Shown: positions 44,815 to 56,309 of the stretch, one piece after another
Layout of the letters: the number at the start of each line of letters is the position of its first letter
Position numbering within the stretch: position 1 is the stretch's first letter
NCBI RefSeq assembly: GCF_964656455.1
Contig: NC_135712.1
Location: 66,655,239 to 66,719,238 of the forward strand
Reading direction: 5' to 3'
From: Halichoerus grypus
Lineage: Eukaryota; Chordata; Mammalia; Carnivora; Phocidae
DNA length: 64,000 bases
Made by a program: the position numbers and the translations under genes
Notes under the pieces: model-generated
Database searches by the model: none
What the model saw: the letters and a program-made list of their open reading frames with translations, nothing else
Told to the model about the DNA's origin: nothing

Positions 44815-45225
44815 AGAGTTGATAGGCTGCTTCACTCACCTCCTTTTACAAGGCGACCTACTGTGTTAGGGGCGGAGTTGCTCTTCCATTGCAGTTTTTT
44901 TCCTTCCTATTAAAGCAGCTGTTCTAGAACTCCAAAGATTGATGGGAGCACAATTTGAAGGGAAGAGAAAATTTCCAGGGAGAGTCACACATCTAAACTG
45001 ATTCCTGAGGGCCAATTCCGTTCCTGACAGGCAGGATATTGGGGAGGACTCTTCCGATGGGAGCACACTGCATGGACAGGTGCTGGGGGCAGGGAAGCAC
45101 GGGGCATCCTCAGGCGACATGCAGAGCGCCCTCAGGGAGGTTTGGGTTGAGTGGTGACTCTATTAATCCCTGTGTACAAGCAAGATCTGCAGACGGGCTG
45201 AGAAATTTCAGAAGGCTAAGCCGGC

Positions 45226-45243
45226 GGGGGGGGGGGGGGGGGG
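45226..45243 (+). repeat. G18 homopolymer in PARP14 intron 1
   Basis: Eighteen uninterrupted G residues; likely length-variable and prone to sequencing error. Confidence 0.85.
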
Positions 45244-46982
45244 TAGGGTACCTATATTTTAAAAATCTTAGGCCTTCTGTCATTAAACCTCCTTCTTGTG
45301 AAGTGGTGGAGAGGAAATTAAGGCTAAGAGAAAGTTGGGTTGAGATGGCAGAGGACCTTGAATTACACCATAAAGACTATGAACTTTCCCCTAGGTAGGC
45401 AGAGGAGAGACATGTCCAAATATACTTTAAATTTGGTTGAAAATAAGTACCTTGACTTCTGTTGGGAGAGACCCTGGAAATCACTTTTAGGAGATCCATG
45501 CGATGTTCTAGGTGAGGACAGCTGAGTCCTTGAAACATGAAAATCAGCATGTGCATGGAAGATATGTATTCGTGTACTATTCTGGATTTGGTAACTGAGG
45601 TCAATGCTCTGAGAGAGAGGGATGGAGAGGGAGAGCCCCCCTTTTCTTCAGTTATTTTTTAGGTGGGGAAAAAAAGGTGTTAAAGGAATGTGAGGAGTCA
45701 GCGGGATTTTCCTACAGGTCGTGAGATTCTCAGTGTTTCTGGGGTCACTTGGAGGAGGTATGAAAGTGTTGTCTAAAAGCACATTGGGTGTAAATATAGA
45801 AAGTTATTGGAGGACTGCTTGCTGTTGATCAACACACAGAATCTTCGTTGAGGGTGCGCTGGTACCTCTTCCCTCGGTTTCAGGGTGGTCCTTGGACTGG
45901 GAGCAGGGGTGACATTCTGAGTTTATGTGGGTTGGGAGTTTTGAACTCCCCCCAACCCTCACCCCAGGCAGTTGAGCGGCTGAGTTCTCCCCCTACCCTT
46001 GCTGTTAGCTTTAGGAAAGGGAGGATAAGCACCCACCCAATTATTATCTGCTGGGTCAAGACACCACCAGGTCTGTAGTGAGAGGCCTGTGAGCTGCTGG
46101 TCCCGGAGCGTGCACTTTTTCCTTTGGAATCTCATAGGAAAGGAAGTGGACAAGCACTGATTCTACCTTCCCGTCGCTGGATCTGGAGAAGCATTTGAGC
46201 CAGAGGAGAGGCAATGAGGCTTACCTGAGAGAAACTGGCATGCTCTAAGCAGAGATCTGGAAAGGAAGAAATGAAACCCAGAGAGTAGAAGGGTTCCCCA
46301 GTGAAGTGTGTGTAGGGGGAGGCAGGTGGGGGACAGGAGACCTACTAGGCTCAGAGCCCTTAGGAAAACAAAGTACCGAGTTTTCCAAGGCCTCATTTCA
46401 CTGAGGAATGCTCGGAAGGGCGGCTGTGCAATGTAAGCCATTTCCCCTGGACTTCATTTTCCTCAAGGAGTTTTACCACTTTGATTGCAACTGTCAACAT
46501 CATAAGGGCCTGGCCCTTAGGGACACTTACTTCTTTAGAATCCTCTTATCCTCCCGAGTGGTTCTCAAATTGGGGCCACTGGCCTCTGCGTCTGACTCGC
46601 AACAGACTAAACAGACCCAGTGCCTGCTGCCTCTTGGAGATTTAGGAACCCCGGGGGTGGGTGAGCGGGACTCTGTGTGCTTGACCAGCACTCCGGGGGG
46701 CCCTGGTGTGCTAAACTTTGGGAAGCCCTGTTGTTTGTTGCCAACCCTGAATGAACAAAAAAGGGAGATGATTAGGAGAAAATACAAACAGCATAAAAAT
46801 ACCAACAGCACAAAATACACTTTTGTGTCAATAACATCATTCTGTTCTAGCCCTGAACGCAGAAATGGTGGCAGTCTCCCCAACAGGCTTCCTTCCTCTC
46901 ATCACCCAGCCCACGAAACCTTTTATGGGCAAGGGCCCTGGGGGCGGGGAAGAGGGGTGTGTGTGGCAGGAAGTGCCTATTC
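45244..46982 (+). other. PARP14 intron 1, non-coding
   Basis: No exon is supported. Around 46555-46735 (GTGGTTCTCAAATTGGGGCC to GCTAAACTTTGGGAAGCCC) an old hAT/MER5-like element may be present. Confidence 0.35.
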
Positions 46983-46996
46983 AGTTTCAGTTTCCT
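46983..46996 (-). promoter_or_regulatory. Textbook ISRE in PARP14 intron 1
   Basis: AGTTTCAGTTTCCT on the + strand reads AGGAAACTGAAACT on the other strand, the canonical ISRE. It lies about 2.4 kb into intron 1 in unique sequence, outside any SINE. It could act as an intronic interferon enhancer; this is inference. Confidence 0.55.
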
Positions 46997-47058
46997 ACCT
47001 GAGGAGCTATTGCCCCAGTAACAGGTTGTCAGAAATTTGCTAACAATGGTTGACCGCA

Positions 47059-47123
47059 CCCCCCCCCCCCAGCGGTCCTGGTCCTCGGGCACTGGTTCTT
47101 CCGCAGGGATTCCCCCCCCCCCC
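47059..47123 (+). repeat. Two C12 homopolymers in PARP14 intron 1
   Basis: Runs of twelve C at 47059-47070 and 47112-47123, 41 bases apart. Confidence 0.8.
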
Positions 47124-47233
47124 AGGAAGTGGCCTCACCAGGTGCGACGCACCGTGTAGCACTACTTTCTTCACATGATTCATGTAGCAAGAATGAGCCC
47201 AACAGCACTGCTCTGTAGAAATTAGTGTATAGC

Positions 47234-47451
47234 TGGGATGCCTGGGTGGCTCAGTCAGTTAAGCTTCTGCCTTTGGCTCAGGTCATGATCTCAGCGTCCT
47301 GGGATCGAGCCCTGCATCAGGGTCCTGGGATCAAGCCCCACATCAGGCTCCCTGCTCAGTGGGGAGCTTTTTTCTCCCTCTCTCTCTGCCCCTCCCCCTG
47401 CTCATGCTCTCTCTCTTTCTCAAATAAATAAATAAAATCTTTAAAAAAAGA
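47234..47451 (+). mobile_element. can-SINE with internal duplication
   Basis: A 17-bp duplication AGAAATTAGTGTATAGC lies at 47217-47233 and 47452-47468. Inside, GGTCCTGGGATC..GCC..CATCAGG-type sequence occurs twice (about 47296-47345). Confidence 0.93.
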
Positions 47452-47468
47452 AGAAATTAGTGTATAGC

Positions 47469-48278
47469 AAACAGAAGTATTTGGAAGCTGTATCTTACTT
47501 TTAAATAGTTCACTCAATTTCTGAGAAGTCCAGTGTAAATTAACTTATTAAGCCCTGTTTCAGATGTGTGCATTTATCATCCTTTCGGGTCATAATTTGG
47601 CTTCTGATAATTTTCAGTCTGTTCGGGGTAAGGGAACCCATTTCCTCTTTAAGTAAAATTAAATGTCAGTGGTCTGAGGTTGGTGCAGAAGGGAGACTGT
47701 CCACATGGGGAAGGGTGGCTGGACATCAGGGTTTCAGCTCTTTTTCCTCCCAGAGTCCCCTTGTCCTTGTGGCGGGTCACTTACTCCTATTGCTACTGTC
47801 TGCTCTCTCGAAATCCTGGTGCCCTGCATATTATGCACAATCTCAGAACAGGCTTTTGCATTTAGATGTCTGGATAAGACTCTCCCAAAGTCTAGGGGAT
47901 TATAAAAGGAATGCATCACAGAAGCCCACGACTCTAGACAACTTGGCTTACAAAAATTGACTTGTTCTCAGGCTTCAGGCTTCAGGGGTCATATGGGGTC
48001 CTCAGCCCTCCCGCTAGCTTAGGACAGCCCCTCAGGAGTCCATGTGAAAACATCTGTTATCTCATGAAGAGTGAAAGTAGAGTCTGGCGTTCTTTCTCAT
48101 ATTGTTTCTGGGGCCCGTTTCTGAGTTGGCATCCAGTGAAGGCCTCACACCTCCTGCCCTTTCGTGGATGATTGAGGTGGGAAAGCTATTCCAGCTCCTT
48201 CTTATGAAAGATCCCCTATATCCTTGGCCTCTCCACCCATCCACACCGGCATGCAAGATAGTGGCCCAACATGCACAT
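47469..48278 (+). other. PARP14 intron 1, non-coding
   Basis: No repeat or exon identified; overlapping short frames on both strands at 47568-48302 show no family match. Confidence 0.4.
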
Positions 48279-48515
48279 CAGAGCCACGTGTGGGAGGAGT
48301 AGGGCACTCTCAGAGGTTCCCCTTCACCCTGACCTCTTTGCACCAGCTGACTATGTTGAGCACGCCTCCTCCTCTAAGCTGGCCCCTTGCCGGTTCTCCA
48401 TGGCCTGAGATGCACTGATTTTCCTTTTCTCTCTCTGGCTGCTCCGGCTTATAATTATAAACTTACACTTGCATAGCTCTTGTGGGTGTTACAAAATTCA
48501 TTCACAGACACTGTT
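48279..48515 (+). repeat. Duplicated intronic segment, copy A
   Basis: Aligns without large gaps to 59302-59536 (CAGAGCCACGT, AGTAGGGCACTCTCA, GACTATGTTGA, CACGCCTCCTC, TTGCATAGCTCT shared). The right part runs into a MIR-like tail. Confidence 0.75.
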
Positions 48516-48929
48516 TCAAGGGAGGAAACAGACTCAAGAAGTTAAGATATTTTCTCAGTGTCACTCATCTCGTTTTTGGCAGAGTTGGAATTTAAATCCA
48601 AGTCTTCGGACTCTTATGTTACTGTTCAGTTTTTTCACTACAACCCAGCTGTCTGCTGTGCTAATTCTTTTTTTTTTTTTTTTTTTAATTTCTCCCATCC
48701 CTTCTTTTCTACTCCTTTTACTATTGGATGTGAGGCTCTTATCATCACAGGTTAAGGAACTGAATGAAACAGCTTTTTCACTAGGCTCCTGGCCATTGTA
48801 CTCTTGGTCACTCAAATTGCCTTCCGAAAACACAGCTTTCATTGGGCCATGTCCCAGCACCCAGTCTTCGCTGGGTTCACCATGAGGCATACTTTGATTA
48901 TTTCCCTTCACTTGTGGAATAAATATTGT

Positions 48930-49145
48930 TACCTTTCTTAGTGCCTCCTGAGCATTATGGACTGTACTAAGTCCTTTATAATGTTTTTTAATTTAATCCA
49001 TGTAACACCTATATAAGACAGTCTTCATTAATTACTTATTAATAGACAAGAAGACTGAGGCTTTGCAAGTAAGACTTATTAAGGAACATGCCCAGGGGTT
49101 AAAAAAAATAAGGGTAAAGATGGGATTGAAACCCAGGTGTACTTG
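48930..49145 (-). repeat. MIR, reverse
   Basis: AGTCCTTTATAATGTTTTTT, AATCCATGTAACACCTATAT, GACAAGAAGACTGAGGCTTT and GGGATTGAAACCCAGGTG; about 150 bases before PARP14 exon 2. Confidence 0.65.
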
Positions 49146-49294
49146 CTAAACTTTTCTTCTTTTCACCATACAAGGAGTTGCTTGGGAAACTGACTAAGCC
49201 ATTGATTGCAAATGATGAAGCCCTATGGAAATCATGGAATAATTTGGTGAATAAAGATTGCTTGACAGTTTCTTCTTTTTTTTTTTTTTTTCAG

Positions 49295-49428
49295 TTCGGC
49301 AAAAAGTTCTAGAGACAAAGAAGCATGAATTGCTATGGCCAGGAATAGGAGCATTCCAGTTAACTGTCCAGTTGCCCACAGCCCCAGATGAAGTCCAGGA
49401 TGTCTTTGAGGGGGAAATTCCAACAAAG
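49295..49428 (+). CDS. PARP14: PARP14 exon 2
   Basis: After a poly-pyrimidine run ending TTCAG, the exon opens TT CGG CAA AAA, which with the G of exon 1 gives VRQKVLE. It continues through LTVQLPTAPDEVQDVFEGE and ends IPTK at AAG|gtaagt, phase 0. This completes the first RRM-like unit of PARP14. The match to the family is clear, with acidic and hydrophobic positions kept. The acceptor lies next to a T-run of about 18 bases, a likely site of length variation. Confidence 0.93.
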
Positions 49429-49779
49429 GTAAGTCAAGGCGTGAGTAAAGGGAAGTAGGGTGTTCTGCCAAGCTGTGTGGGAAGAAAATCACAATATGGA
49501 GAATATAGTGGGATGAGAAGTATAAATCAAATTGGAATAGAAGGCACCTTACAGATGTGGAGGGAGTGAAAGCAGTCATGGGGAAGGTATGGAATAATGA
49601 AGGAGGGGACGCTTTTTGTTTGATTTTAGACACTTTCTGAAAAGTCAGAATTTGCAGATTATAATAAGGCTGCTTTGAGATGTAAATTTTTGAGTTTGGG
49701 TGCTTTTAACCTGGAACTTGCTCAGTTTGTTTTATTTTTACATCATTTTGAGGGGACAGAGATCCATACTACCTGTGCT

Positions 49780-49925
49780 ATCTCCTTGACTATAAAATGG
49801 GACAGTAATCCAATCCTCGTTGGGTTTGTGGATCATTGTGAGGATTAAATGAGACAATCTCTGTAAAGCACAAGGCACGGTGCTTGTTAATAGTAAACAC
49901 TCAATAAACATTAAATGGGGAAAAG
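49780..49925 (+). repeat. MIR fragment
   Basis: TCCTTGACTATAAAATGGGA, GAGGATTAAATGAGACAATC and CACTCAATAAACATTAAATG match the sense MIR 3' half. It lies in PARP14 intron 2. Confidence 0.65.
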
Positions 49926-50182
49926 ATTTAGGTGTTACCCCACACCGCAAGCACTTGGTGTTAATTGGGTTTTAGTAATTTGTGACTCATTTTTAGCAGT
50001 GATTCTTGTGCTAAGTGGATATGTCATTACACGTGAGGTGCATTCAACAGCGTAAGTGCCAGAGCTTTTTATTATTGTTTCTATTGGCCCGATGTCTCCG
50101 GTCCAGTCCCAGGGACAGTTTCTCCATGTAAAGAAATTATTAGTCATTTCTTGATGCTACTCTATTGTTTATTGGATTTCAG

Positions 50183-50216
50183 GAATTGGAGACCAAAGAA
50201 CATGTCAAAGAACCAG
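50183..50216 (+). CDS. PARP14: PARP14 exon 3 (34-base micro-exon)
   Basis: This short exon lies between ATTGGATTTCAG and G|gtaagg and encodes ELETKEHVKEP plus one base (phase 1). It matches the linker between the first and second RRM-like units in mammalian PARP14. It is too short to detect as a separate reading frame and was found by phase and by the conserved KE-VKEP-DVSEELD junction with exon 4. Because 34 is not a multiple of three, skipping it would shift the frame. Confidence 0.85.
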
Positions 50217-51142
50217 GTAAGGGCAAAGAACTGAGATGGCTGACCTTCGCCAGTGGGTTTGCTTTCATTAAGGATGGCACTTGCAGGGCTCATCCTTCTC
50301 TTCTTGACTTCACAAAGCAGGGTGTGCTTAGCTTAGACATGCCATCTGCTTACTCGCAGCCAGCTGTGCTGAGGGTGAGCACGGGGGGAGCCCCCTGAGA
50401 TCTTAGGGCTCAGGTCAGAAGGATGGGAACAGATATCTCTGTGGGGACCGGGAGACACCTTGCAATTGAAAGGAGGCAAAGAGGTGCCTGGGAGATGGTG
50501 ATAAACTGACCTGTAGAGCCCGCCTGTGCCCAACCGCCATCGAGAAGCAAGGACACAATGTGTCAGTGTGTGTCCTGTGTGGCTAAGTCAGTTTCTGAGC
50601 ACTGGGTCTGGACGGGGCTGTCCTCTGGAGCCACAACAGGACGGTGGACAAAAGCTTCTACGTGCTGGGTGCGGGATGTGGGTGTAGCACCCCCAGAGCT
50701 CTTCTTATCCCTTCTGCTGTAGGAAACAGCCGCTACCTCATAACCCTTGTGGACTCTGCAGCTTTCCTAGTGTCTGGGTGTTGGCCTGCCGTACCAGTTG
50801 CCACTTACTGAAGAGGCAGCTCGTTTTCCTGGCCAAGCATGCTCTTATAAAGGGGAGAGATGTCGACCTGTGCTGAATGGCTGGACAAGAGAGATAAAGT
50901 GATACGTTTATCCAGATCTTAGGGAAAAGGAATTCCAAAAAAATGTGTAAATTATTATCCTCTAAAACTGACACTGTTTTGAGAACATGTTTCCATTTTT
51001 GCAACTTTCTCTTTTGAAAATGGCAGTAGGCTGAGAGCTGCCTTTACTTGGCAAACCGACTGGAGAGGGATGTATGGATTGTTTTTACCTAACATGGAGG
51101 CACTATTCAGCCGTAGAATCTAGGATTCAAGGTTTTCTTAAG
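50217..51142 (+). other. PARP14 intron 3, non-coding
   Basis: No repeat or additional exon recognised. Confidence 0.4.
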
Positions 51143-51155
51143 AAGCTCATGATTC

Positions 51156-51340
51156 GGGACGCCTGGGTGTCTCAGTCGGTTAAGCGTCTGCCTTCAGCTC
51201 AGGTCATGATCCCAGCATCCTGGGGTCGAGTCCTGTATTGGGCTCCTTGCTCAGAGGGGAGTCTGCTTCTCCCTCTGCCTGCAGCTCCCCTTGCTTGTGC
51301 TCTCTCTCTCTCCCTCTCTGACAAATAAATACATCTAGAA
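51156..51340 (+). mobile_element. can-SINE, first of a tandem pair
   Basis: CGGGACGCCTGGGTGTCTCAG head, CTGACAAATAAATACATC tail. Its A tail hosts the next SINE. Confidence 0.9.
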
Positions 51341-51352
51341 AAAAAAAAAAAA

Positions 51353-51565
51353 AGGGCGCCTGGGTGGCTCAGTTGGTTAAGCGACTGCCTTCGGCTCAGG
51401 TCATGATCCTGGAGTCCCTGGATCGAGTCCCGCATCGGGCTCCCTGCTCGGCAGGGAGCCTGCTTCTCCCTCTGACCCTCCCCCCTCTCATGTGCTCTCT
51501 CTCTCTCATTCTCTCTGTCTCAAATAAATAAATAAAATCTTTAAAAAAAAAAAAAGAAAAAAAAA
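51353..51565 (+). mobile_element. can-SINE, young subtype, inserted in the tail of the previous SINE
   Basis: GGGCGCCTGGGTGGCTCAG, CTGGAGTCCCTGGATCGAGT, CTCTGACCCTCCCCCCTC. The duplication AAGCTCATGATT (51143-51154, 51566-51577) encloses both copies. Confidence 0.93.
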
Positions 51566-51577
51566 AAGCTCATGATT

Positions 51578-53300
51578 GTTATGTGATAGGAATCTTTTGT
51601 CTGTTTAGAGTAATTACTGCTTTCTATTCTTCAGATATGAAACAGGCTCAAGTAACTTCCAGTGTTCATTGGGACTCCCTAAATCCTTATCTATTTTTGG
51701 AAAATGCCTTATGTGCTGTACCCTCAAGCTCAATTTTAGACCGGGAAGTGGTTTTATATTGGTACATTTATATCTGTACCATTTCCTGGGTCTAGACTTT
51801 AATCAAGTCTGTGTTTCTTCTGATTTCATAGATTTTACCCTACTCTGTCTTAACTGATTTGTCAGCACTGTTTCAGATTTGCTTACAACACCAAGGATAT
51901 TCTCAGGAAGAGCCGTCCACTCCCACTCCACCAATGGACTTTTCATTGTCCTGGAGACTTTAGACTCGTTTGCTGACCTGTTTTTACGTGACCCAGACTC
52001 TAATGATAGTAAGCAGCCAGAAGTTGGGCCGTCTTTAACGAAGTACTTAATTGACCCCTTTAAGAGACATAAGAGGGGGTCCCTTGTCGAGTGGTTGCTC
52101 CACACTGAATCCTGACAGTGACCCTAAGGCTAGGACTTTTGAAATTAATTAGAATGGTGTAGACAGTTTTCAGAACCAAGCAAAATCAGGGTGGAGGGTA
52201 GTTCCCTAATAGGTTCCACATTTCAGGGATGAGGAGAACAGAGAATACTGCACGCTGAGCGCACTGGGCATGCCCAAAACCCTGGGCATAAAGTTGAAGA
52301 TGGATAAGCAGTTGACAGAGGAAGAATAGGTCAGTCAAGCCACACACCAACACCAGAGGATGTGGGCACTGAGCTAATGTCCTGTTCCAGGCTAAGCTGA
52401 ATTGGGCTGGGTCTGCAAGGTGGAAACCAGCAATTGGAAGAACCTGTAGAAGAGAGACATGCAAGAGCAGAGAGATACTGGTCACTTGTGGTCAGGAAAT
52501 TCTGGCTTTTTCAACTCTATATATCCAGCCTGGACTCTTTTCTAAATTCCAGACCTCGTGTCCGACCTTCCTGTTGGAAAATATGTTAAAGCCACCATGT
52601 CAAAGTCACCTGTGTCATCTTCTTCCTCACACCAGTACCCTTTCTGTCTTCCTTATTTCTCTTGAAGTACTCAACCAGTCTGCCCATCACCTACTGGAAA
52701 CTTCAGTCATCTCTCTTCTTTAAGCCTTTGTGTATGTTAGTCACAGAGACTTAATAATTTTTTTTTTTTTTTTAAGATTTCCTCATCTGTCCCTCCCTCA
52801 TGCCAGGCTGCCATTATTACCTCACAAATCCAGCATGGCAGGAGCACCCTGCTTGGTCTCTCTGTATCTGATGTCCTTTTCCTTAAATCTGACCGGCCCT
52901 TTTACTATTGCTAAATATCCTGTCCTCCTTATCACAGAAACCTTCCACAACTCACCCTTACTACCGACTGCAGGATAAAGTCCACACCACGTTCTAGATG
53001 AAGCCAACTTTTCTGGCCTCATTTCTTATATCTACACCTAAGTGCTCCTTGAGCTTCATCAGTCAGACCACCATTTCCTCAGTAGTCTAGCGCAGTCATG
53101 GCACTCTGCCTGTACTTCTGTGGCCCACAATCCCCAATATCCCACTTCTCTCTATCTAAACTCTAGAGAGCTTTCAAGATCCACTCAGCTTCCCCTTTTC
53201 CTGAAGCCTTTCCGAAGCAGCCCAGTCGCCTCTGTGTCTCTCGGACTCCTGGCTGGATTATTGATGCTCTTTATTTGGCAGTTAACAAAGCCTCTCTTGT
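51578..53300 (+). other. PARP14 intron 3 with L2-like stretch
   Basis: No exon is supported. From about 52620 to 53290 the sequence (AAGATCCACTCAGCTTCCCC, GAAGCCTTTCCGAAGCAGCC) resembles a reverse L2 3' region. Confidence 0.4.
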
Positions 53301-53329
53301 GACGAAGCTTCTAATAGTCATTCGGTTAT

Positions 53330-53465
53330 AAAACCATGTAGCTGGAAAGGCTCTTACCATTCAGTTCATCCAGGACTCCTTTGTAAAGAGACTTGTCTGA
53401 GGTCACATGGCTAAAGAGTGGCAGAGTCAGGGGTTGAACTCAGACAACCTCACCCCCAGCTCAGC
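53330..53465 (-). repeat. MIR fragment, reverse
   Basis: GACTTGTCTGAGGTCACATG, GCTAAAGAGTGGCAGAGTCA and GGGTTGAACTCAGACAACC. Confidence 0.65.
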
Positions 53466-53939
53466 GGTCCTTCTGCTTTGTCACACCTATCTCATTGAAT
53501 GCTCTGTTATTATTGAATCCTTAAGCTATTTTTTATTTGGCACGAGTGTGTGGTGTTACATTCCACACGTAACAGGAGTATGTGTCAGGATCACCTAACT
53601 GCTGTAACAAACAACCCCCCAAATCATAGGTCAGTGTCGTCAGCAGCTGGGGAAGGGGGCAGGCTAGACTGCTTCAGGAATCCCAGGTTCCTTCCATCTT
53701 TTGACAAGATTACTTTTGATACGTGGCCTCCAAAGTCACTGCAAAGGAGAATGGAAATTCACATAAAGGAGATTTGTACTTGCCAGGCGTGGAAGTGCAA
53801 TTCACACTTTCACCCCTATTCCATTAGCCACATGAACTTGGCTGTGGGAAGTCTGGGAAACGTTGCCCAGAAAGAAAACAAAATGGATTTGTTGAGCACG
53901 TAGCATTTTACTCTGCCGTGATAAACATTTACAAATGTC

Positions 53940-54480
53940 AGTTCCTTTTCTCATTTGTCTTGTATACCTCCATTAGAAAACCTGTAAGTTCCTTATCTGA
54001 TGTTTTCTGTATGCACCCCTCTCCACACCTCCAGTGCCTTGAACATAATAAGGGCCCCAGTTGAACAGTCACTCACAGAATGTCTAAAGATTATATCATA
54101 TGCATCATGCTGCACTGGGCAAGCATAGAGTGGGACTGACCTGATGCATAGATGGAACTCACGTAGGGCCAAAAATGGAGAGGAACAAGCTGGCTGGGAG
54201 GATTGCTGTTCGGTGAGCTTGATGTATACATACAGCTCTCTAGGCCATTTTACTTTATGTGTGTTCCTTAGTCATTCAACGAGTATCCTTTTTTATCTTC
54301 AGTGATGAAAACGTATTACTTTTCAGAGCATCATATGTTACATGTCATCAGATATTCTTGCTTTCCTCCAGTGGCCCAAGCAGTAAATCTCTGATTCAGC
54401 ACTCTTGAGCCTCAAGTATATACTAGGTGCCAGCAATACAAGGATGAATAAACATGTCCCTTGCTTTTGAGAAGCTGAAT
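53940..54480. repeat. L2-type remnants
   Basis: A reverse L2 tail at 53955-54070 (CCTCCATTAGAAAACCTGTA, CCAGTGCCTTGAACATAAT) and a sense piece at 54410-54475 (TACTAGGTGCCAGCAATACA). Confidence 0.45.
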
Positions 54481-54542
54481 TCAGTAACTGTATAAGGTGC
54501 TTGATGGAAGCATATGTCAAAGGCTACGAAAGACAGGTTCCG

Positions 54543-54739
54543 GGGAGCCTGGGTGGCTCAGTCGTTAAGCGTCTGCCTTCGGCTCAGGTCATGGTCCCAG
54601 GGACCTGGGATCGAGCCCCACATCGGGCTCCCCGCTCAGCGGGAAGCCTGCTTCTCTCTCTCCCACTCCCCCTGATTGTGTTCCCTCTCTTGCTGTGTCT
54701 CTATCAAATAAATAAATAAAATCTTTAAAAAAAAAAAAA
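54543..54739 (+). mobile_element. can-SINE
   Basis: GGGAGCCTGGGTGGCTCAG head. The perfect duplication AAAGACAGGTTCC lies at 54529-54541 and 54740-54752. It sits 240 bases before PARP14 exon 4. Confidence 0.93.
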
Positions 54740-54979
54740 AAAGACAGGTTCCTCAAAGAGACAAGGCAGAAAAGGGCATACTAAAAATCAAACTTAACAA
54801 TAACAGTTAAATGTTACATTTTATTTTTAACTAAATTAAGCAAAAAGCCTTCTCAGATCTTTTTTTATTTGACTTACCAAGAGATTGAAAAGGAAAGAGG
54901 ACAGCGTCTTATGATAATTTGCTAAGACCATGATAGACAAATGTAACATCTTGTACCTCTTTCGTCCTTCTAAAATCAG

Positions 54980-55222
54980 ATGTGTCAGAAGAACTGGATA
55001 CAAAACTTACTCCCAGTAGAAGATCAGAGAAAATGGAAGATACGTCAGAAGAGTGTGAAAATACAGCCTCTTCGGTTGCATTTGAAAATCTCAAGACAAA
55101 TGTAACTGATATAATGTTAATCTTGATAGTGGAGAATATAACTGGCCTGTCCAATGATGCTTTTCAAGTGGAAGTATTACAAGATTTTGACGTTGCTGTA
55201 GTTACCTTTCTAACGCATGTGG
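54980..55222 (+). CDS. PARP14: PARP14 exon 4
   Basis: The exon starts after TCTAAAATCAG; with the G carried from exon 3 it reads DVSEELDTK. After an acidic linker (EKMEDTSEECEN) comes a folded segment, VAFENLKTNVTDIML to AVVTFLTHV, which matches the second RRM-like unit of PARP14. It ends CAT GTG G|gtaaga, phase 1. The frame is open throughout and joins exon 5 as DAVKFVND. The length, 243 bases, keeps the phase unchanged. Confidence 0.93.
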
Positions 55223-55443
55223 GTAAGATCAAATGATACTGCATTTGCCAATCTTCTTTGCACCCCACTTTGGGATTTGAGACACCTAGCTAATGGAATG
55301 ACTCTGAAAGCTTGACTTTTTCTCGTAGCTAGTAAGAAAGGACTTCAGGATAATATAGATGTTTTTTTATTTTGAAAGAGAAGCAAATTTGTTTTAAAAT
55401 GAAATTCTGGTATGTTCAGTAAATCAGACTTCATTGTATGAGG

Positions 55444-55444
<1 letters not shown>

Positions 55445-55477
<33 letters not shown>

Positions 55478-55515
55478 CAGAGAGACAGAGAGACAGAGAG
55501 ACAGAGAGAGAGATA
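55445..55515 (+). repeat. TG/AG/ACAG microsatellite in PARP14 intron 4
   Basis: (TG)11 followed by (AG)n and GAGACAGA repeats; compound and likely polymorphic. Confidence 0.85.
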
Positions 55516-55659
55516 ACACACCCAAATAGAAATCTAAAGTCTAAGGTTATAAAAGTGATTCCAAGCAGAAGACTCAGCATCTTTACATGCGTTATCTCAC
55601 TGGGAGAAGTAAATACTGATCTGTGTTACCAAACTGGACTTATTGGAATGTAGTAATGT

Positions 55660-55860
55660 TGATAATAGCAGACACTCATATAGAGATACTGTAAGTCAGG
55701 TACTATGCTAAGCTCATTACATGTGTTAATTCATTTGTTCCTTTTAACAACCTTTTGAGATCATTGTTCTTCCTCCTCATTTTACAATTGAGGAGACAGA
55801 GGTGCAGAGATGCTAATAAATTCTTGGATTTGAACCCCGTGGCCCACCCCTACACAGCCT
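55660..55860 (-). repeat. MIR, reverse
   Basis: GTACTATGCTAAGCTCATTA, TTTTACAATTGAGGAGACAG and TTGGATTTGAACCCCG. Confidence 0.65.
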
Positions 55861-56049
55861 CTTCTCTTACGTCCTTTACCATGTATTTCCTTAGTACTTT
55901 CATGGTCATCCCACATGCAGGAGAGGAAGTGCATGGGATGCAGGAAATGAGTGCTCTTCAAGGTCCGTGTGAGGAGTCATGTCCAGAAGGACCAGGCAGT
56001 TTTCCAATCCGAGCCCTCACTGTTCCATGGCCATGCAGGAGGATGGTCA

Positions 56050-56260
56050 TGAAGTCAAAATTCTAGCTCCACCATTTGACTAATTATCAGAGCTTGTCCA
56101 GGTTACTCCCCTCTGTACTTGACTTCTCTCCTCCATAGACTAGAGGAAAAAGTACCTACCTGATACAGCTTTTAAGAGGATTAAATGAGACAATGTGTGC
56201 AAAGCTGCTCTTAATATAGTCCCTGACGCGTGGTAAGGACTCAATGAAGGGAGCTATTCT
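56050..56260 (+). repeat. MIR
   Basis: AGCTCCACCATTTGACTAAT, AAGAGGATTAAATGAGACAA and GTGGTAAGGACTCAATGAAG. Confidence 0.7.
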
Positions 56261-56309
56261 CATGTCAGATTTATAATTATTTCTTAAAAAGGAAAAACTG
56301 AGTGGACTT

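Noticed and set aside
45039..47043. Additional coding exons in PARP14 intron 1 (frames of 61-211 codons)
   Set aside because: Exon 1 joins exon 2 perfectly in phase and in family sequence, and the frames are open on both strands with no homology.
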